Below are positions 9,079-18,620 of a stretch of DNA of 64,000 bases, piece after piece. A model generated the notes under the pieces. The model was given only the letters and a program-made list of their open reading frames with translations, did not search any database and had not been told where the DNA came from. The translations under genes were made by a program, and so were the position numbers. This DNA is from Paenibacillus sp. sptzw28 (lineage in GTDB: Bacteria; Bacillota; Bacilli; Paenibacillales; Paenibacillaceae): NCBI RefSeq assembly GCF_019550795.1, contig NZ_CP080545.1:4746001-4810000 (forward strand), read 5' to 3'. The first letter of the stretch is position 1; each line of letters opens with the position of its first letter.

Positions 9079-10224
9079 TTACCACTTGGCCGGATCGATA
9101 TCTTGCGGTTTAAGACCGTCCCAAATATTCGGTATATTCACCTGCTCCGGATGTTCATATACGAGAAATGCAGTCGGCAAGTAACGTTCGCCATGCTGCG
9201 CGGAGGGCTTGTTCAAAATATCTCCGTCCTTAACGAGTACAGTCGATGAACCGCCATCCAGATTAGCGGCGATTACGGCACCGTGCTTAAGCATGATCTG
9301 CTGTACATCATACAAATTAGCCCCTATGCTGTACCCCGGCTGTCGCCCGTCGATGACGACAAAAAGAATCGCGCCGTCCGCCCTTTGTCCCATCGCAGTA
9401 CGAGGGGCGATGCCCCAGCCGTCTTTGGGACTCTTGATCAAGCCCTTCCCGTTTACGATAATCCGGGGTTGAAAGGTTACCGCTTCTTGTAAGTCCATAT
9501 CCTGTATTTGCTTCAGGGAATAACGGCCTGCAACCATTTTTCCATGCTTATCGATGCCGACGATCTGCGTTGAATCCTTGTCGCCCATATCTTTGTAGTA
9601 GATTTTCCCTTGCGAAATAACAATACCTATCGGTTGAAAGCCATTCCCCATCCAATTAGGATCGGCAAACCCTCCTCCGTTTACGCCGGCAATCGCCCCG
9701 GTTCTCTTAACCATGCTCGATACTTTTTCTCCGCGTCCTGCCTTCGCAGGGACACAGAGACGAATTTTGGTCGGATCCTTGACGGTCATAATATATCCGC
9801 GGTAGCCTGTCCCGGTGATCGGTTCGATCTGGACGAGCTGATTCTCAGTAACAGCGTCATTAGCGCCCGCCGTCGATAAATGGATGGTATGAGTGTCCCG
9901 TTCATCTCCCATGGCATTAAATTCGTTCTGATATTCCTGCACTCTTTTGTCCAGCGCTTCCTGCCCGATTATATATTTTGCCCATTCCCGGTGCTGCGTC
10001 GTGATTAGCGTATCCGCCATTAAATAACGAAAATTCGTGCCCGATGGCGTTAGAAACAGCCAACCACCTATCAGTGACACAATCAACGCCACAAATGTAC
10101 CCAAGTAGATCAGGAATCTTCCGATACCGCCTCTGCGCCGTTTATTCTTTTTTCCTTTTCCAGTCGTTGTCCGCGGTGCGGCAGGCTGCTTGAAGGCAGG
10201 TCTAGTCGTCGTTTTCATGTCCAT
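9079..10224 (-). CDS. Membrane-anchored phosphodiester glycosidase (NAGPA/DUF2233 domain) protein
   Basis: A 381-residue protein with a Lys/Arg-rich cytoplasmic start (GKGKKNKRRRGG) and one transmembrane helix at ~35-57. The extracellular domain is of the phosphodiester glycosidase/exopolysaccharide type. Family hallmarks seen are GVNGGGFADP, the RTAMGQ segment and DGGSSTV near the C-terminus. Members act on sugar-phosphodiester bonds or exopolysaccharide; YngK/PgaB-like roles have not been shown here. The gene stands alone, with 256 bp to cotJC. Confidence 0.85.
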   Translation of the reverse strand: MDMKTTTRPAFKQPAAPRTTTGKGKKNKRRRGGIGRFLIYLGTFVALIVSLIGGWLFLTPSGTNFRYLMADTLITTQHREWAKYIIGQEALDKRVQEYQNEFNAMGDERDTHTIHLSTAGANDAVTENQLVQIEPITGTGYRGYIMTVKDPTKIRLCVPAKAGRGEKVSSMVKRTGAIAGVNGGGFADPNWMGNGFQPIGIVISQGKIYYKDMGDKDSTQIVGIDKHGKMVAGRYSLKQIQDMDLQEAVTFQPRIIVNGKGLIKSPKDGWGIAPRTAMGQRADGAILFVVIDGRQPGYSIGANLYDVQQIMLKHGAVIAANLDGGSSTVLVKDGDILNKPSAQHGERYLPTAFLVYEHPEQVNIPNIWDGLKPQDIDPAKW

Positions 10225-10448
10225 ATACTTATCCGCCTCTTTTCCACTGGCTTTTTCAAGCTAATTAATTAGACGATTGTCTGTGCTTTAAAGTTTCGGT
10301 TTAACTGTAGATGTTACAAAACCAATGTCTTGCCGTCATGGGTAAAACGACCTAAATTTTATACCCCCATAGGTATAAAGCGGTGAAGAATGTGTGTCAA
10401 AAGGCGATGTTCCTTCCATATTTATGTATTCGGGTCATGTCCAGTACA

Positions 10449-10477
10449 AACAACCCCAGTCCACGACCAGGGTTGTT
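10449..10477 (-). terminator. Terminator of the cotJ operon
   Basis: AACAACCC and GGGTTGTT form an 8-bp stem just after the cotJC stop. On the minus strand it is followed by a T-rich run (TTGTTTGT). Confidence 0.65.
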
Positions 10478-10480
10478 ATA

Positions 10481-11050
10481 TTAATAGACCTTTTTCACTT
10501 CCCGGTCGGCTTTGAGAATCTCGACCGCTTCCTTGAATCTCATGGAGTGCACAATCTCACGCTCACGTAGAAACTTCAAGCCGTCCTGGAGATCGACGTC
10601 GTCGGTCATATCAATGAGCCATTGATAGGTGGCCCGGGCTTTCTCCTCAGCGGCGATATCCTCATACAAATCCGTGATCGGGTCGCCTTTCGCCTGAATG
10701 TATGCTGCCGTCCAAGGTACGCCGGAAGCATTGTTATAGAATAGCGCATGGTCATGATTGGCAAAATGATCGCCTAGACCTGCCGCTCTGAGCTGCTCAG
10801 GTGTTGCGTCCTTCGTAAGTTTATAGATCATTGTGGCAATCATTTCCAAATGGGCAAATTCTTCCGTTCCAATATCTGTAAGCAAACCAATCACTTTATC
10901 CGGTATTGTATACCGCTGATTCAAATAACGAAGCGCTGCGGCAAGCTCACCGTCAGCCCCGCCGTACTGCTCCATTAAAAACTTTGCCATTTGCGGGTCG
11001 CATTTGCTGACGCGTACCGGATACTGCAGCTTCTTTTCATAAATCCACAT
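10481..11050 (-). CDS. cotJC: Spore coat protein CotJC, manganese-catalase family
   Basis: A 189-residue ferritin-like di-manganese protein of the CotJC class. The helices hold metal-ligand patterns (EEFAHLEM, EKARATYQ, EREIVHSMRF). It is a component of the spore coat inner layers whose peroxide-degrading activity is inferred from the family. It is the last gene of cotJABC. The ATG follows GGAGGATGAACAGGC. In B. subtilis cotJABC is transcribed by mother-cell sigma-E. Upstream of cotJA here I could find only a weak -10-like CATATGAT. Confidence 0.93.
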   Translation of the reverse strand: MWIYEKKLQYPVRVSKCDPQMAKFLMEQYGGADGELAAALRYLNQRYTIPDKVIGLLTDIGTEEFAHLEMIATMIYKLTKDATPEQLRAAGLGDHFANHDHALFYNNASGVPWTAAYIQAKGDPITDLYEDIAAEEKARATYQWLIDMTDDVDLQDGLKFLREREIVHSMRFKEAVEILKADREVKKVY

Positions 11051-11117
11051 GCCTGTTCATCCTCCATGACCGACTTTCCGACAAAGGCGGCCTTCACATA
11101 CTCTTGCTGCCGTTTCT

Positions 11118-11378
11118 TTATACCTGCCAAGGCCAAGGCGATTCCGGCCATTGCCATGGATATTTGGAGAAACTGTGTCCAAAATGCATCAGCGGCCCAT
11201 AGTCCATTTCGTATTGGTATGCGCATTGCTTTCGCTGCTCGGCAAGCTGGTTGAACTGCTGAAGCGCCTGCATATCATTGGGGTGCGTATCGAGATACAA
11301 ATTCAATTCAACCAGGCCAAAATCCAACTGCTGAAGCTCAAAAAGCTTACGATAATAGTTTTCATCCACCGTCTTCAT
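11118..11378 (-). CDS. cotJB: Spore coat assembly protein CotJB
   Basis: An 86-residue protein beginning MKTVDENYY, with the aromatic C-terminus (WPWQWP-like) typical of CotJB. The ATG at 11378 overlaps the cotJA stop by 4 bp (ATGA), which decides this start over the in-frame ATG at 11405. CotJB is needed for CotJA/CotJC placement in the coat in B. subtilis. Confidence 0.92.
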   Translation of the reverse strand: MKTVDENYYRKLFELQQLDFGLVELNLYLDTHPNDMQALQQFNQLAEQRKQCAYQYEMDYGPLMHFGHSFSKYPWQWPESPWPWQV

Positions 11379-11620
11379 GTTTGCTCCTGCTCCCTTATCC
11401 CGCATCTCGACTCATAAGGACTATAGAGGGCGGGCCACAAGGTCCCAAGCTTTAGCGCTTCATGCAGTGAAAATTGCGGTAAATTCATCGGTTGATATGG
11501 AATGAATTGATTAGGCGGCACGACGTAAGTTTTAACACACTTCGGCGGACAAGGATCAAACGGACCTACGAATGGATACCAGTCGCGGGTTTGCTTGACG
11601 ATGTTCACATTCATCTGCAT
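11375..11620 (-). CDS. cotJA: Spore coat protein CotJA
   Basis: An 81-residue Pro/Tyr-rich coat protein (WYPFVGPFDPCPP...VPPNQFIPYQP), first gene of cotJABC. AGGAGGAGAATGCAG precedes the ATG. CotJA and CotJC depend on each other for incorporation into the spore coat (known for the family). Confidence 0.92.
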   Translation of the reverse strand: MQMNVNIVKQTRDWYPFVGPFDPCPPKCVKTYVVPPNQFIPYQPMNLPQFSLHEALKLGTLWPALYSPYESRCGIREQEQT

Positions 11621-11730
11621 TCTCCTCCTGTAATATCGGCTTTCCCATTTGCATCATATGACAGAAGCCCAGTTTTGGTTCTCACTGGACAGGGACCTCA
11701 TTTCCCGGGGAATAGTGCGAATGTCACAAT

Positions 11731-11764
11731 AAAAAAACAGTCTGCGCATGGACGCAGACTGTTT
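11731..11764 (-). terminator. Terminator of the CBS/HlyC gene
   Basis: ACAGTCTGCG and CGCAGACTGT form a 10-bp stem with a 6-nt loop. On the minus strand it is followed by seven T residues, a canonical intrinsic terminator for the gene ending at 11785. Confidence 0.9.
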
Positions 11765-11784
11765 CGGTAGAAGAAAACGGGACT

Positions 11785-13128
11785 TTAATTTTTGGAAGGC
11801 GCTTCAACAGGCTCGGGGGTTTTGCGGCGATAAATATGTACTCGGAGCACACGAAGAGGTTCACTTTCCGCTACCTCGAAGACGAAGCCCTCATGCTCCA
11901 CTTTCTTCCCTTTTGCCGGATTTCCTTCAAGACGCGTAAACAACCAGCCGCCGATCGAATCGACATCCTCATCTTCAATATCGAGATGAAACATATCGTT
12001 GATGTCTTCAATAAGCATTCTGCCTTCTACCGACGTTACTTCCCCTTTGACAACCACACTTGGCAGATCATTATCGAATTCATCATGTATCTCTCCTACG
12101 ATTTCTTCGAGAATCAGCTCAGTCGTAAGCATCCCGGCCGTTCCACCGTACTCGTCGACGACTATTGCCAGCTGCGAATGCCTGTGCTGCATCAGCTTAA
12201 GCACTTGACTGATTTCCATCGATTCCGGTACGTTGAGAATCGGACGGAGAAATTTATCCAGCATATGTTCTTCATCCGGATCCGCAGTCAGCAGATCGGT
12301 AATATGTACGAATCCGATCAATTGATCTTTGTCCTCGACGCAAACCGGGTAACGCGTATGCTTCGTAGCGTAGACGGTCTTCATATTTTCCGCAAATGAC
12401 AGTTCTGCATACAGACAGTCCATGTCGGTTCGCGGCAGCATCACTTCGCGGGCAAGACGGTCGGAAAACTCGAAAATATTATCGAACAGCTTAAGCTCGT
12501 CTTTATCGATAATACCGCTCCTTGCGCTTTGGTCCATGAGAATACGAATTTCTTCCTCGGTATGGGCCGAATCGTCTTCATGCGCCGGTTTAACCCCGAG
12601 CAGTCTAAGCAGCCGGTTAGCCGAACCGTTAAGAAGCCAGATCGCCGGAAGGAAAAGCCGGTAAAACAGCAGCAAGGGCATTGAAGCCCATAATGATGTC
12701 GATTCGGGTTTCCGAATGGCCAGCGTCTTGGGAGCAAGCTCTCCAAGCACGATATGCAGAAACGTAATAACGAGAAACCCGATAATTACCGATATCGTCG
12801 AAATCACGGTTACATCAGTCATACCGAACTGGTGCATCGCCGGTTCGACGATCAATTCGGAAATAGCCGGCTCCCCTACCCAGCCTAGACCGAGCGAAGC
12901 GATCGTAATGCCCAGCTGCGTGGCCGACAAATACGTATCGAGCCTCCGGTTAACCTTCAAAGCATATTTAGCGCGCTTGTTTCCTTCATTTGAAAGCTGT
13001 GTCAGCCGCGACTGCCGAACTTTCACCAGCGAGAACTCCGCTGCGACAAAAAAACCGTTCAGCAAAACAAGAAGTATAACGATTAACAAATTCCAAAAAA
13101 TCCTGTCCGCTTCAAAGTGCATATGCAA
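11785..13128 (-). CDS. Hemolysin C/CorC family membrane protein (DUF21-CBS-CorC)
   Basis: A 447-residue protein. An N-terminal DUF21 membrane domain (four helices, ~10-160) is followed by a tandem CBS pair (~205-330, MLPRTDMDCL onward) and a C-terminal CorC/HlyC FAD-like domain. The order matches B. subtilis YugS/YhdP-type proteins, which are implicated in magnesium or cation efflux and homeostasis. The start shown is a TTG (13128), with an in-frame ATG two codons later; GGAG lies about 12 bp upstream of the TTG, so the exact start is uncertain. A strong terminator follows. Confidence 0.88.
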   Translation of the reverse strand: MHMHFEADRIFWNLLIVILLVLLNGFFVAAEFSLVKVRQSRLTQLSNEGNKRAKYALKVNRRLDTYLSATQLGITIASLGLGWVGEPAISELIVEPAMHQFGMTDVTVISTISVIIGFLVITFLHIVLGELAPKTLAIRKPESTSLWASMPLLLFYRLFLPAIWLLNGSANRLLRLLGVKPAHEDDSAHTEEEIRILMDQSARSGIIDKDELKLFDNIFEFSDRLAREVMLPRTDMDCLYAELSFAENMKTVYATKHTRYPVCVEDKDQLIGFVHITDLLTADPDEEHMLDKFLRPILNVPESMEISQVLKLMQHRHSQLAIVVDEYGGTAGMLTTELILEEIVGEIHDEFDNDLPSVVVKGEVTSVEGRMLIEDINDMFHLDIEDEDVDSIGGWLFTRLEGNPAKGKKVEHEGFVFEVAESEPLRVLRVHIYRRKTPEPVEAPSKN

Positions 13129-13171
13129 TAGGATTGTCCACTCCTCTCATTCAGAAAGGGATACCGGTATC

Positions 13172-14353
13172 TTATTCTTTCCGGTCTATAATAGCCTTCC
13201 GGGTTCCAAAATCCGCATTCCGGTAATACATATCCTTCACCAGCAAATTCGGTCCGCAGCAGCCTGCTGCGGGACAGTGGCAATTCACGCTGCGCGAGAG
13301 CGGGTGACTTAGCCACCTCTCGAAAAGCTCATCCAGTCTGTCTGAGCCAATATTTCCGAAAGCCGGGACATCGGAGAAATCCGTTACGAATACATCTCCC
13401 GTAAACAGATTCACGTTCAACCGGTTTCGTCCGTCCGGATCGTTGCGAACCGTAACATTCGGCTCCGCCGCCAAACGGGCGAGCAGCTTCCGCTCTTCCG
13501 TCTCTTCGCTGCAGTGAAAGAAAGGCAGCGTCCCGAACAGCATCCAGACAGATGGGTCGCGGCCGTCCACCAGCCGGTATATGGCCGCCCGCATCTCTTC
13601 TTTATTAATAACCGGTAAATCAGCAGCGAAAGCACTCGGATACATCGGATGCACCTCGTGACGCCTGCAGCCCATCTCCACTATAAGACGATGGATGTCG
13701 GCAATTTTCCCGTGCGTCCGATAATTTATCATCGACTCCGCGGAAACGAACAGCCCCCCGTCGCTTAACCGCCGGGCATTATCGACCATTCGGTCATAAA
13801 GTCGAAAGGCCGTCTCACGTGAAACGGGATGTCCGCTCTTCGCGAAGCCAACCTCATGAAAGTCGTCCGCAGACGTATAATTAAAAGAAATATGCATGAC
13901 GTCAAGATAAGGGGCGATTGCTTCATACCGGCTGTAATCCAGCGTCACATTGGAATTGATTTGCGAGCGGAGACCCCGGCTGCGCGCATATTTCAACAAA
14001 GGGACGATATATTCCTTGACCGTTCGATCGGAGAATGAGGGTTCACCGCCGGTAATACTGATCGTCTCCAAATGCTCCACTTCTTCCAGCTTCCGCAGCA
14101 TCATATCAAGCGGAAGCTTCGGCGGCTCCGCCAGTACAAGCGTATCGCCGACGGCGCAGTGCTCGCAGCGCATGTTGCATAAATTCGACACGGTCATCTC
14201 AACACTTGTCAAACGATGACGACCGTATTGACGAAGCGAGGATATCGGATCCCATGGATCATATGATGGAGACAACGGCTGTATTCCGCGTTTTCGACCG
14301 GATTGTGTTGCATTCAACATTCTTTCAGCACCTGACTTTGGATGATTTAACAT
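13172..14353 (-). CDS. yfkAB: Radical SAM protein YfkAB (CxCxxxxC type)
   Basis: A 393-residue radical SAM enzyme. The [4Fe-4S]/SAM motif is CNMRCEHC (~58-65), with a GGEP motif at ~101. The C-terminal NCHCPAAGCC matches the CxCxxxxC signature of the Bacillus YfkAB family. The reaction is unknown. Two starts are possible, the ATG used or ATG 12 codons later (MLNATQ), and neither has a strong ribosome site. It lies 43 bp upstream of the CBS/HlyC gene on the same strand and may share a transcript. Confidence 0.85.
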   Translation of the reverse strand: MLNHPKSGAERMLNATQSGRKRGIQPLSPSYDPWDPISSLRQYGRHRLTSVEMTVSNLCNMRCEHCAVGDTLVLAEPPKLPLDMMLRKLEEVEHLETISITGGEPSFSDRTVKEYIVPLLKYARSRGLRSQINSNVTLDYSRYEAIAPYLDVMHISFNYTSADDFHEVGFAKSGHPVSRETAFRLYDRMVDNARRLSDGGLFVSAESMINYRTHGKIADIHRLIVEMGCRRHEVHPMYPSAFAADLPVINKEEMRAAIYRLVDGRDPSVWMLFGTLPFFHCSEETEERKLLARLAAEPNVTVRNDPDGRNRLNVNLFTGDVFVTDFSDVPAFGNIGSDRLDELFERWLSHPLSRSVNCHCPAAGCCGPNLLVKDMYYRNADFGTRKAIIDRKE

Positions 14354-14425
14354 ATCCTATTCTTTTCATTGTAATGTCACAGACCGTTTGTTGCAAATGA
14401 TACAAGACTACAACAACCATTTTAT

Positions 14426-14454
14426 CAAAAAAACAGGAGCCTTTTCGGCCCCCG
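14426..14454 (-). terminator. Terminator of the first HD-GYP gene
   Basis: GGGGGCC-GAAAA-GGCTCC forms a GC-rich hairpin on the minus strand, followed by a run of seven or eight T residues. Confidence 0.85.
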
Positions 14455-14475
14455 GGTGCAGCGGTTAAATGGTTT

Positions 14476-15594
14476 TCATTTGGCGCCTGCCGCGCTGATG
14501 AGTGTCTCGTCTTCATTAACACCGGCGATCATCATCGTCAGCTTGGTGGATAAATCAACTTCATAAGGCGCGCGGAGCTCCTCGCCGAATTCGTTTTGCA
14601 GTAACCGGACCACAGGGCGGTGTGGACAGGCGGAGTTGATGTCGACTACAACGCCGGTTTCTCCGGTTTGCAGCTTGACCGTAATTCCAAGCGGATAGAT
14701 GGCCACTTTGTCGCGGAATAACTGAAGCATATGCTGCTCATATAGCGTCCCTGTACCGGCGTATAGCGATTCAACCGCCTGATGCGGCAGCATCGGGTTG
14801 CTGTAAATGCGCGTCGTGGTCATTGCATCGTAAGAATCAACAAGACCGATCCACTTTGCAAATTCGTGAATATCATTCCCCTGAATGCCTCTGGGATAAC
14901 CGCTTCCGTCGAGCCGTTCATGGTGCTGGTATGCGCAATGCGCCGCAATCAGGGGAATATTCGGCTCATCCTTGAGCAAAGTATAGCCGATTTCCGTATG
15001 TCGCTTCATTTCGTCATATTCTTCACGGGTGAGGGACCCGGATTTTTTCAATATATCAGTTTTGATTTGCGTCTTTCCGATGTCGTGCAGCATAGCCCCA
15101 AGCCCAAGCGTCATCAATTGATCGCGGGAATAACCATTGGAGATGCCAAGCAGAACGGAGTAGACGCAAACATTCAGAGAATGCTGAAATAAATACCCGT
15201 CCACCTGTCCCATGTTCATCAGCATGATCAAGGCATCCTTCTGCGCCGTCAAATCATCGATGACCAAGTTCATTACGTCGCGGAAGGCTTTCGCGATATA
15301 AGGATAAGTTACACCGTTTTTACGCTTTGGCTTATCCATCATGTTGCGGAAATTCGTGCGGATCTCACTCATTGCTCGCTGCCTGGTCTCCAAGGAGATC
15401 ATATCGGGTATAACAAGATCGGCGGTTCTCGAATCTTCGATGTAGACAAAGCCTATGCCGCAATCCGCCAATCTGAAAATAAGCTTCTCTGTCAGTTCGA
15501 CTTTTTCCGTCAGCAGCACTTGGCCTTCTTCGGAGTATATTTTTTTCGCCAATTTCATGCCTGGCCGGCACATCTGTACAGGCAATAATCGCAT
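14476..15594 (-). CDS. HD-GYP domain protein, probable c-di-GMP phosphodiesterase
   Basis: A 372-residue protein. The N-terminal ~140 residues are unassigned, and residues ~145-320 form an HD-GYP domain with the metal-binding HDIGK and HHERLDGSGYP signature intact. The ~50-residue C-terminal tail (LGITVKLQTGETGVVVDIN) is shared with the protein at 21751. HD-GYP enzymes hydrolyse c-di-GMP to pGpG or GMP. No receiver domain is present, so it is not a response regulator. It is monocistronic with its own terminator. Confidence 0.88.
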   Translation of the reverse strand: MRLLPVQMCRPGMKLAKKIYSEEGQVLLTEKVELTEKLIFRLADCGIGFVYIEDSRTADLVIPDMISLETRQRAMSEIRTNFRNMMDKPKRKNGVTYPYIAKAFRDVMNLVIDDLTAQKDALIMLMNMGQVDGYLFQHSLNVCVYSVLLGISNGYSRDQLMTLGLGAMLHDIGKTQIKTDILKKSGSLTREEYDEMKRHTEIGYTLLKDEPNIPLIAAHCAYQHHERLDGSGYPRGIQGNDIHEFAKWIGLVDSYDAMTTTRIYSNPMLPHQAVESLYAGTGTLYEQHMLQLFRDKVAIYPLGITVKLQTGETGVVVDINSACPHRPVVRLLQNEFGEELRAPYEVDLSTKLTMMIAGVNEDETLISAAGAK

Positions 15595-15732
15595 CGGATC
15601 GACCCCTGCCTTGCTTCAATTTTCCTGGTCAGAGTCCAAAAGGAACACCTAGTAATGTTAATGTAAGGGATTTTAGGAAAAAGAGCAATAAAAAATTCGG
15701 CAAATGTCGACAAATTAATCATTCTATCAACT

Positions 15733-16578
15733 TTAACGCATAATGAACAGCCAGAACAGCGCAGCAAGAATGAATCGGTAAATCGCAAAATGGGTCAATC
15801 TGACCTTCTGGATATGTTTAAGGAACAAGACGATAACCAACCATGCTACGACAAAAGCCACGATAAACCCGACGATGAAGAACGCAAGATTGCCGCCTTC
15901 TATGTATTTGTAATTATCCAGGAGCTCATAGCCCGAAGCCGCAATCATAATCGGTATGGCCATCAGGAACGAGAAGTCGGCGGCCGCTTTGTAGCTCGTT
16001 CCGACAAGCATTCCGCCGGCAATGGTAGAGCCTGAACGGGAGTAGCCCGGCCAGAGCGACAGACATTGCAGCAGACCGATCATGAAAGCCTGCTTATATG
16101 AAATATCGTCAATCGTTTCCGATACCACCCGAATGCGTCCCGACCTCGATAGCCACTCTGCCGCGATCATATAGATCCCGCCGACAACCAAAGAGACCAG
16201 CACCGGCGTCTGATTAAAGCCCTCGCCTTTGATGATATCCCTCAACACGAAAGCAAGTCCCATCGCCGGCACGATTCCCAGTGCCACATGAATGAGGTTA
16301 AGCTTTTTCCGGGCGGCTCGCGAGGCTGATATCTTTCCAAGCGATTCCGTGCGATTGGACAAGCCGAACAGATTGGCGATTCGCTGGCGGTAAATAAGCG
16401 CGATGGCGAGGATGGCACCCAGTTGAATGACAATTTCAAATGTCTTGATCATTTGGTCATCGGCCGGTATGCTAAGCAATTTGTTCATTAAAATCATATG
16501 TCCGGTTGACGATACCGGCAAAAATTCCGTCAAGCCCTCGATAATACCTAAAATAACCGCATTAATGATATCTCCCAT
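15733..16578 (-). CDS. uppP: Undecaprenyl-diphosphatase UppP/BacA
   Basis: A 281-residue, eight-helix membrane enzyme that dephosphorylates undecaprenyl diphosphate to recycle the cell-wall lipid carrier and gives bacitracin resistance. The active-site motif GLTEFLPVSSTGH is intact near residue 16, and the second motif (LWPGYSRSGSTI) is near 180. The start is the ATG giving MGDIINAVILG; the longer frame reads back into yunD. The ribosome site is not strong, so coupling to yunD, 20 bp upstream, is likely. Confidence 0.95.
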   Translation of the reverse strand: MGDIINAVILGIIEGLTEFLPVSSTGHMILMNKLLSIPADDQMIKTFEIVIQLGAILAIALIYRQRIANLFGLSNRTESLGKISASRAARKKLNLIHVALGIVPAMGLAFVLRDIIKGEGFNQTPVLVSLVVGGIYMIAAEWLSRSGRIRVVSETIDDISYKQAFMIGLLQCLSLWPGYSRSGSTIAGGMLVGTSYKAAADFSFLMAIPIMIAASGYELLDNYKYIEGGNLAFFIVGFIVAFVVAWLVIVLFLKHIQKVRLTHFAIYRFILAALFWLFIMR

Positions 16579-16598
16579 AAAAGTCCCATTTCGCTCCT

Positions 16599-18077
16599 TT
16601 ACATTCCTTGCTCGTCGCCGCCATAGGCCGCCGCATCTGTCATATTCCACCGGCTTCGCCGGCAATCGGCGAGGGCGGCTGGATCCTGCAGTTCGGCGGC
16701 GAGCACATCACGAATAAACTCGGGCAGGAAAAAACGGATATCCGTGCCGTTTTTGATTGTCTCATAACCGACACCGAACGTAAACATGTCTATTGTCCCT
16801 ACCGAGTATTGACGGTCATTGTCGAATGGCTCCCCATTGACCGTTATGGAATGGATTTTGCCATGTGGAGGACTGTCCGGGTTCCACCGGATTTTCAGGC
16901 CGTCAACAGCAAGCGTGCCAAGTACGGACCCGCGGAAGCCGAACCCGCGAATCGGCTTTTCAATATATTCGCCAAGGAGGGATTGTTCGAGCGCGAAACG
17001 TACCGCCGCGCCGGAAAGCTTCATCCGGCACGGATTTATCGGCGACGGACACAGTGCGTGCAGATCGCCCGCCGTAACATCGCCGGCAGCGAGGCCGCCG
17101 AGCAGCTGTCCCGCGTTAACGATACCAATCTCGGCATCGGTCCAGCGCCGGAGACCGGCGGCGAGCAGATTGCCGAGCGGCGATTCCCTTTCGGTCCGGG
17201 CGGGCAGCGGTGCACTCAGCCGGGTAACGACCCGGCTGAGGCGGCGCACTCCCGCCTCCTGGTAGCCGCTGATGATGGCGGCGGCGGCCGGATGCTCTTC
17301 GTATGCGGCGACAGGTACACATGAAGCGCTAATGATGGGGCGCGAGGAGAGCGGGTCGATTCTGATCTCCACGCGTCCGATATAATCGCCGAACTTACCG
17401 GCGGCGCATATACAGGTCCGGCCAATCAATTCCGGCTCCACCAGCAGGTGATGCGTATGACCGCCCAAGATCAGGTCGATACCGGGCACAGTTTCAGCCA
17501 TCCGGCGGTCAAGGATTAAACCGAGGTGCGACATGACTACTAGAACATCCACTTTTTGCCTAATCGCTTCAGCTTGCTCAGCTACCGCCTGCAGCGGCTC
17601 TCCCACATCCCAGCCAAGAAGCTGATAAAAATCGGCAAAGGCGGCGGTCACTCCGATAATTCCGATATTAAGCGAACCCTTGCGGATAATTGTATGCGGC
17701 ATAAGCCAATCGGGCTTCTCCCCGTTCACTTTATAGCGCATGTTCGCACAAACAGTCCGGAATTTCGCTTGACGCCCGAAAGCCTCATCAAGCTGCTCAG
17801 TTGTAAACGTCAGTCCCTCATTGTTTCCCAGCGTGACCGCTTCATAGCCGGCGGCGTTGATAAGCGCTATATTAGCAAGGCCGTCGCTAGCCTCCGTCTC
17901 AATCCGCATCCGGTCCATATGATCGCCGATATCCAATGCGAGCACATGATCGCTTCCAAAAGTACGGCGGGTTTCGGCGATATAGGAGGCCATTTTTGCC
18001 GCAAGCTCCAAACGGCTGTGAATGTCGTTACTGTGCAGTAAAATGACTTCCGGCGCATCGATTGACGTATCTCTCAT
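16599..18077 (-). CDS. yunD: Bifunctional metallophosphatase/5'-nucleotidase (YunD family)
   Basis: A 492-residue protein. The N-terminal calcineurin-type domain carries SNDIHSR, GDHMD, NNEG, SHLG and GGHTHH, all metal ligands. It is followed by the 5'-nucleotidase C-terminal domain (~300-470). No signal peptide is seen, so it is probably cytoplasmic like YunD rather than a secreted UshA/CpdB. The substrate would be a nucleotide or related phosphoester. It is followed 20 bp later by uppP. Confidence 0.9.
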   Translation of the reverse strand: MRDTSIDAPEVILLHSNDIHSRLELAAKMASYIAETRRTFGSDHVLALDIGDHMDRMRIETEASDGLANIALINAAGYEAVTLGNNEGLTFTTEQLDEAFGRQAKFRTVCANMRYKVNGEKPDWLMPHTIIRKGSLNIGIIGVTAAFADFYQLLGWDVGEPLQAVAEQAEAIRQKVDVLVVMSHLGLILDRRMAETVPGIDLILGGHTHHLLVEPELIGRTCICAAGKFGDYIGRVEIRIDPLSSRPIISASCVPVAAYEEHPAAAAIISGYQEAGVRRLSRVVTRLSAPLPARTERESPLGNLLAAGLRRWTDAEIGIVNAGQLLGGLAAGDVTAGDLHALCPSPINPCRMKLSGAAVRFALEQSLLGEYIEKPIRGFGFRGSVLGTLAVDGLKIRWNPDSPPHGKIHSITVNGEPFDNDRQYSVGTIDMFTFGVGYETIKNGTDIRFFLPEFIRDVLAAELQDPAALADCRRSRWNMTDAAAYGGDEQGM

Positions 18078-18101
18078 GCTTGCCTCCCGGTTGATTGGGG
18101 A

Positions 18102-18581
18102 TTAACGCTTCATGCGCATATCTTGCGGGGAAAACGTATTTTTGAATCCGTATGCCACGTCCCCGCGGCTTGCCTCTTCGTGAAGAATACGGCATACAAC
18201 CACGCTCTTCACATTTAAGCAAGCGCTTGTTCCGTTCGGCACATATAGCCGGATCGGACCGCCCTTCGTCAGCGGTGAACCGTTAATCGCAAACTGAACT
18301 GCAGCATCGGGGAGCTGCTCCCAGGGAATAAGCGCTTCAAAGGCATCAGCCGCTTCCACTTTCAGATGAGTCGGCTGCGGCACGTCGTCCGTTATACCTT
18401 GGCCATTGCGCCATTCCTCATACCATGCGGCAAAATCAAAAGCTTCTCCGGCTGCATCGGCAACACGTTCGGATAGAACGAATGTGCCTCCGGCAAGCGA
18501 AGCCATCGCTTCCGGCGACGTTTCATGGGGCTGCCGGCCGAAATGATCGATAATAATTGTACGGGATTGTGCTTCCTTCAT
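18102..18581 (-). CDS. Small molybdopterin-dependent oxidoreductase-like protein
   Basis: A 159-residue protein. Its second half matches the end of the sulfite-oxidase/molybdopterin-binding fold (GGPIRLYVPNGTSACLNVKSV, ~110-131). The first half has the AWYEEW/VEAADAFEALIPW arrangement of short Firmicute members. No conserved Mo-ligating Cys at the classical sulfite-oxidase position is obvious. It lies 39 bp downstream of moaA on the same strand, which supports a role with molybdopterin. It may be a binding or scaffold protein rather than a catalyst. Confidence 0.65.
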   Translation of the reverse strand: MKEAQSRTIIIDHFGRQPHETSPEAMASLAGGTFVLSERVADAAGEAFDFAAWYEEWRNGQGITDDVPQPTHLKVEAADAFEALIPWEQLPDAAVQFAINGSPLTKGGPIRLYVPNGTSACLNVKSVVVCRILHEEASRGDVAYGFKNTFSPQDMRMKR

Positions 18582-18620
18582 AACGATTCCCCTTCATACA
18601 AATTCGGCTTACTGCCGGGC

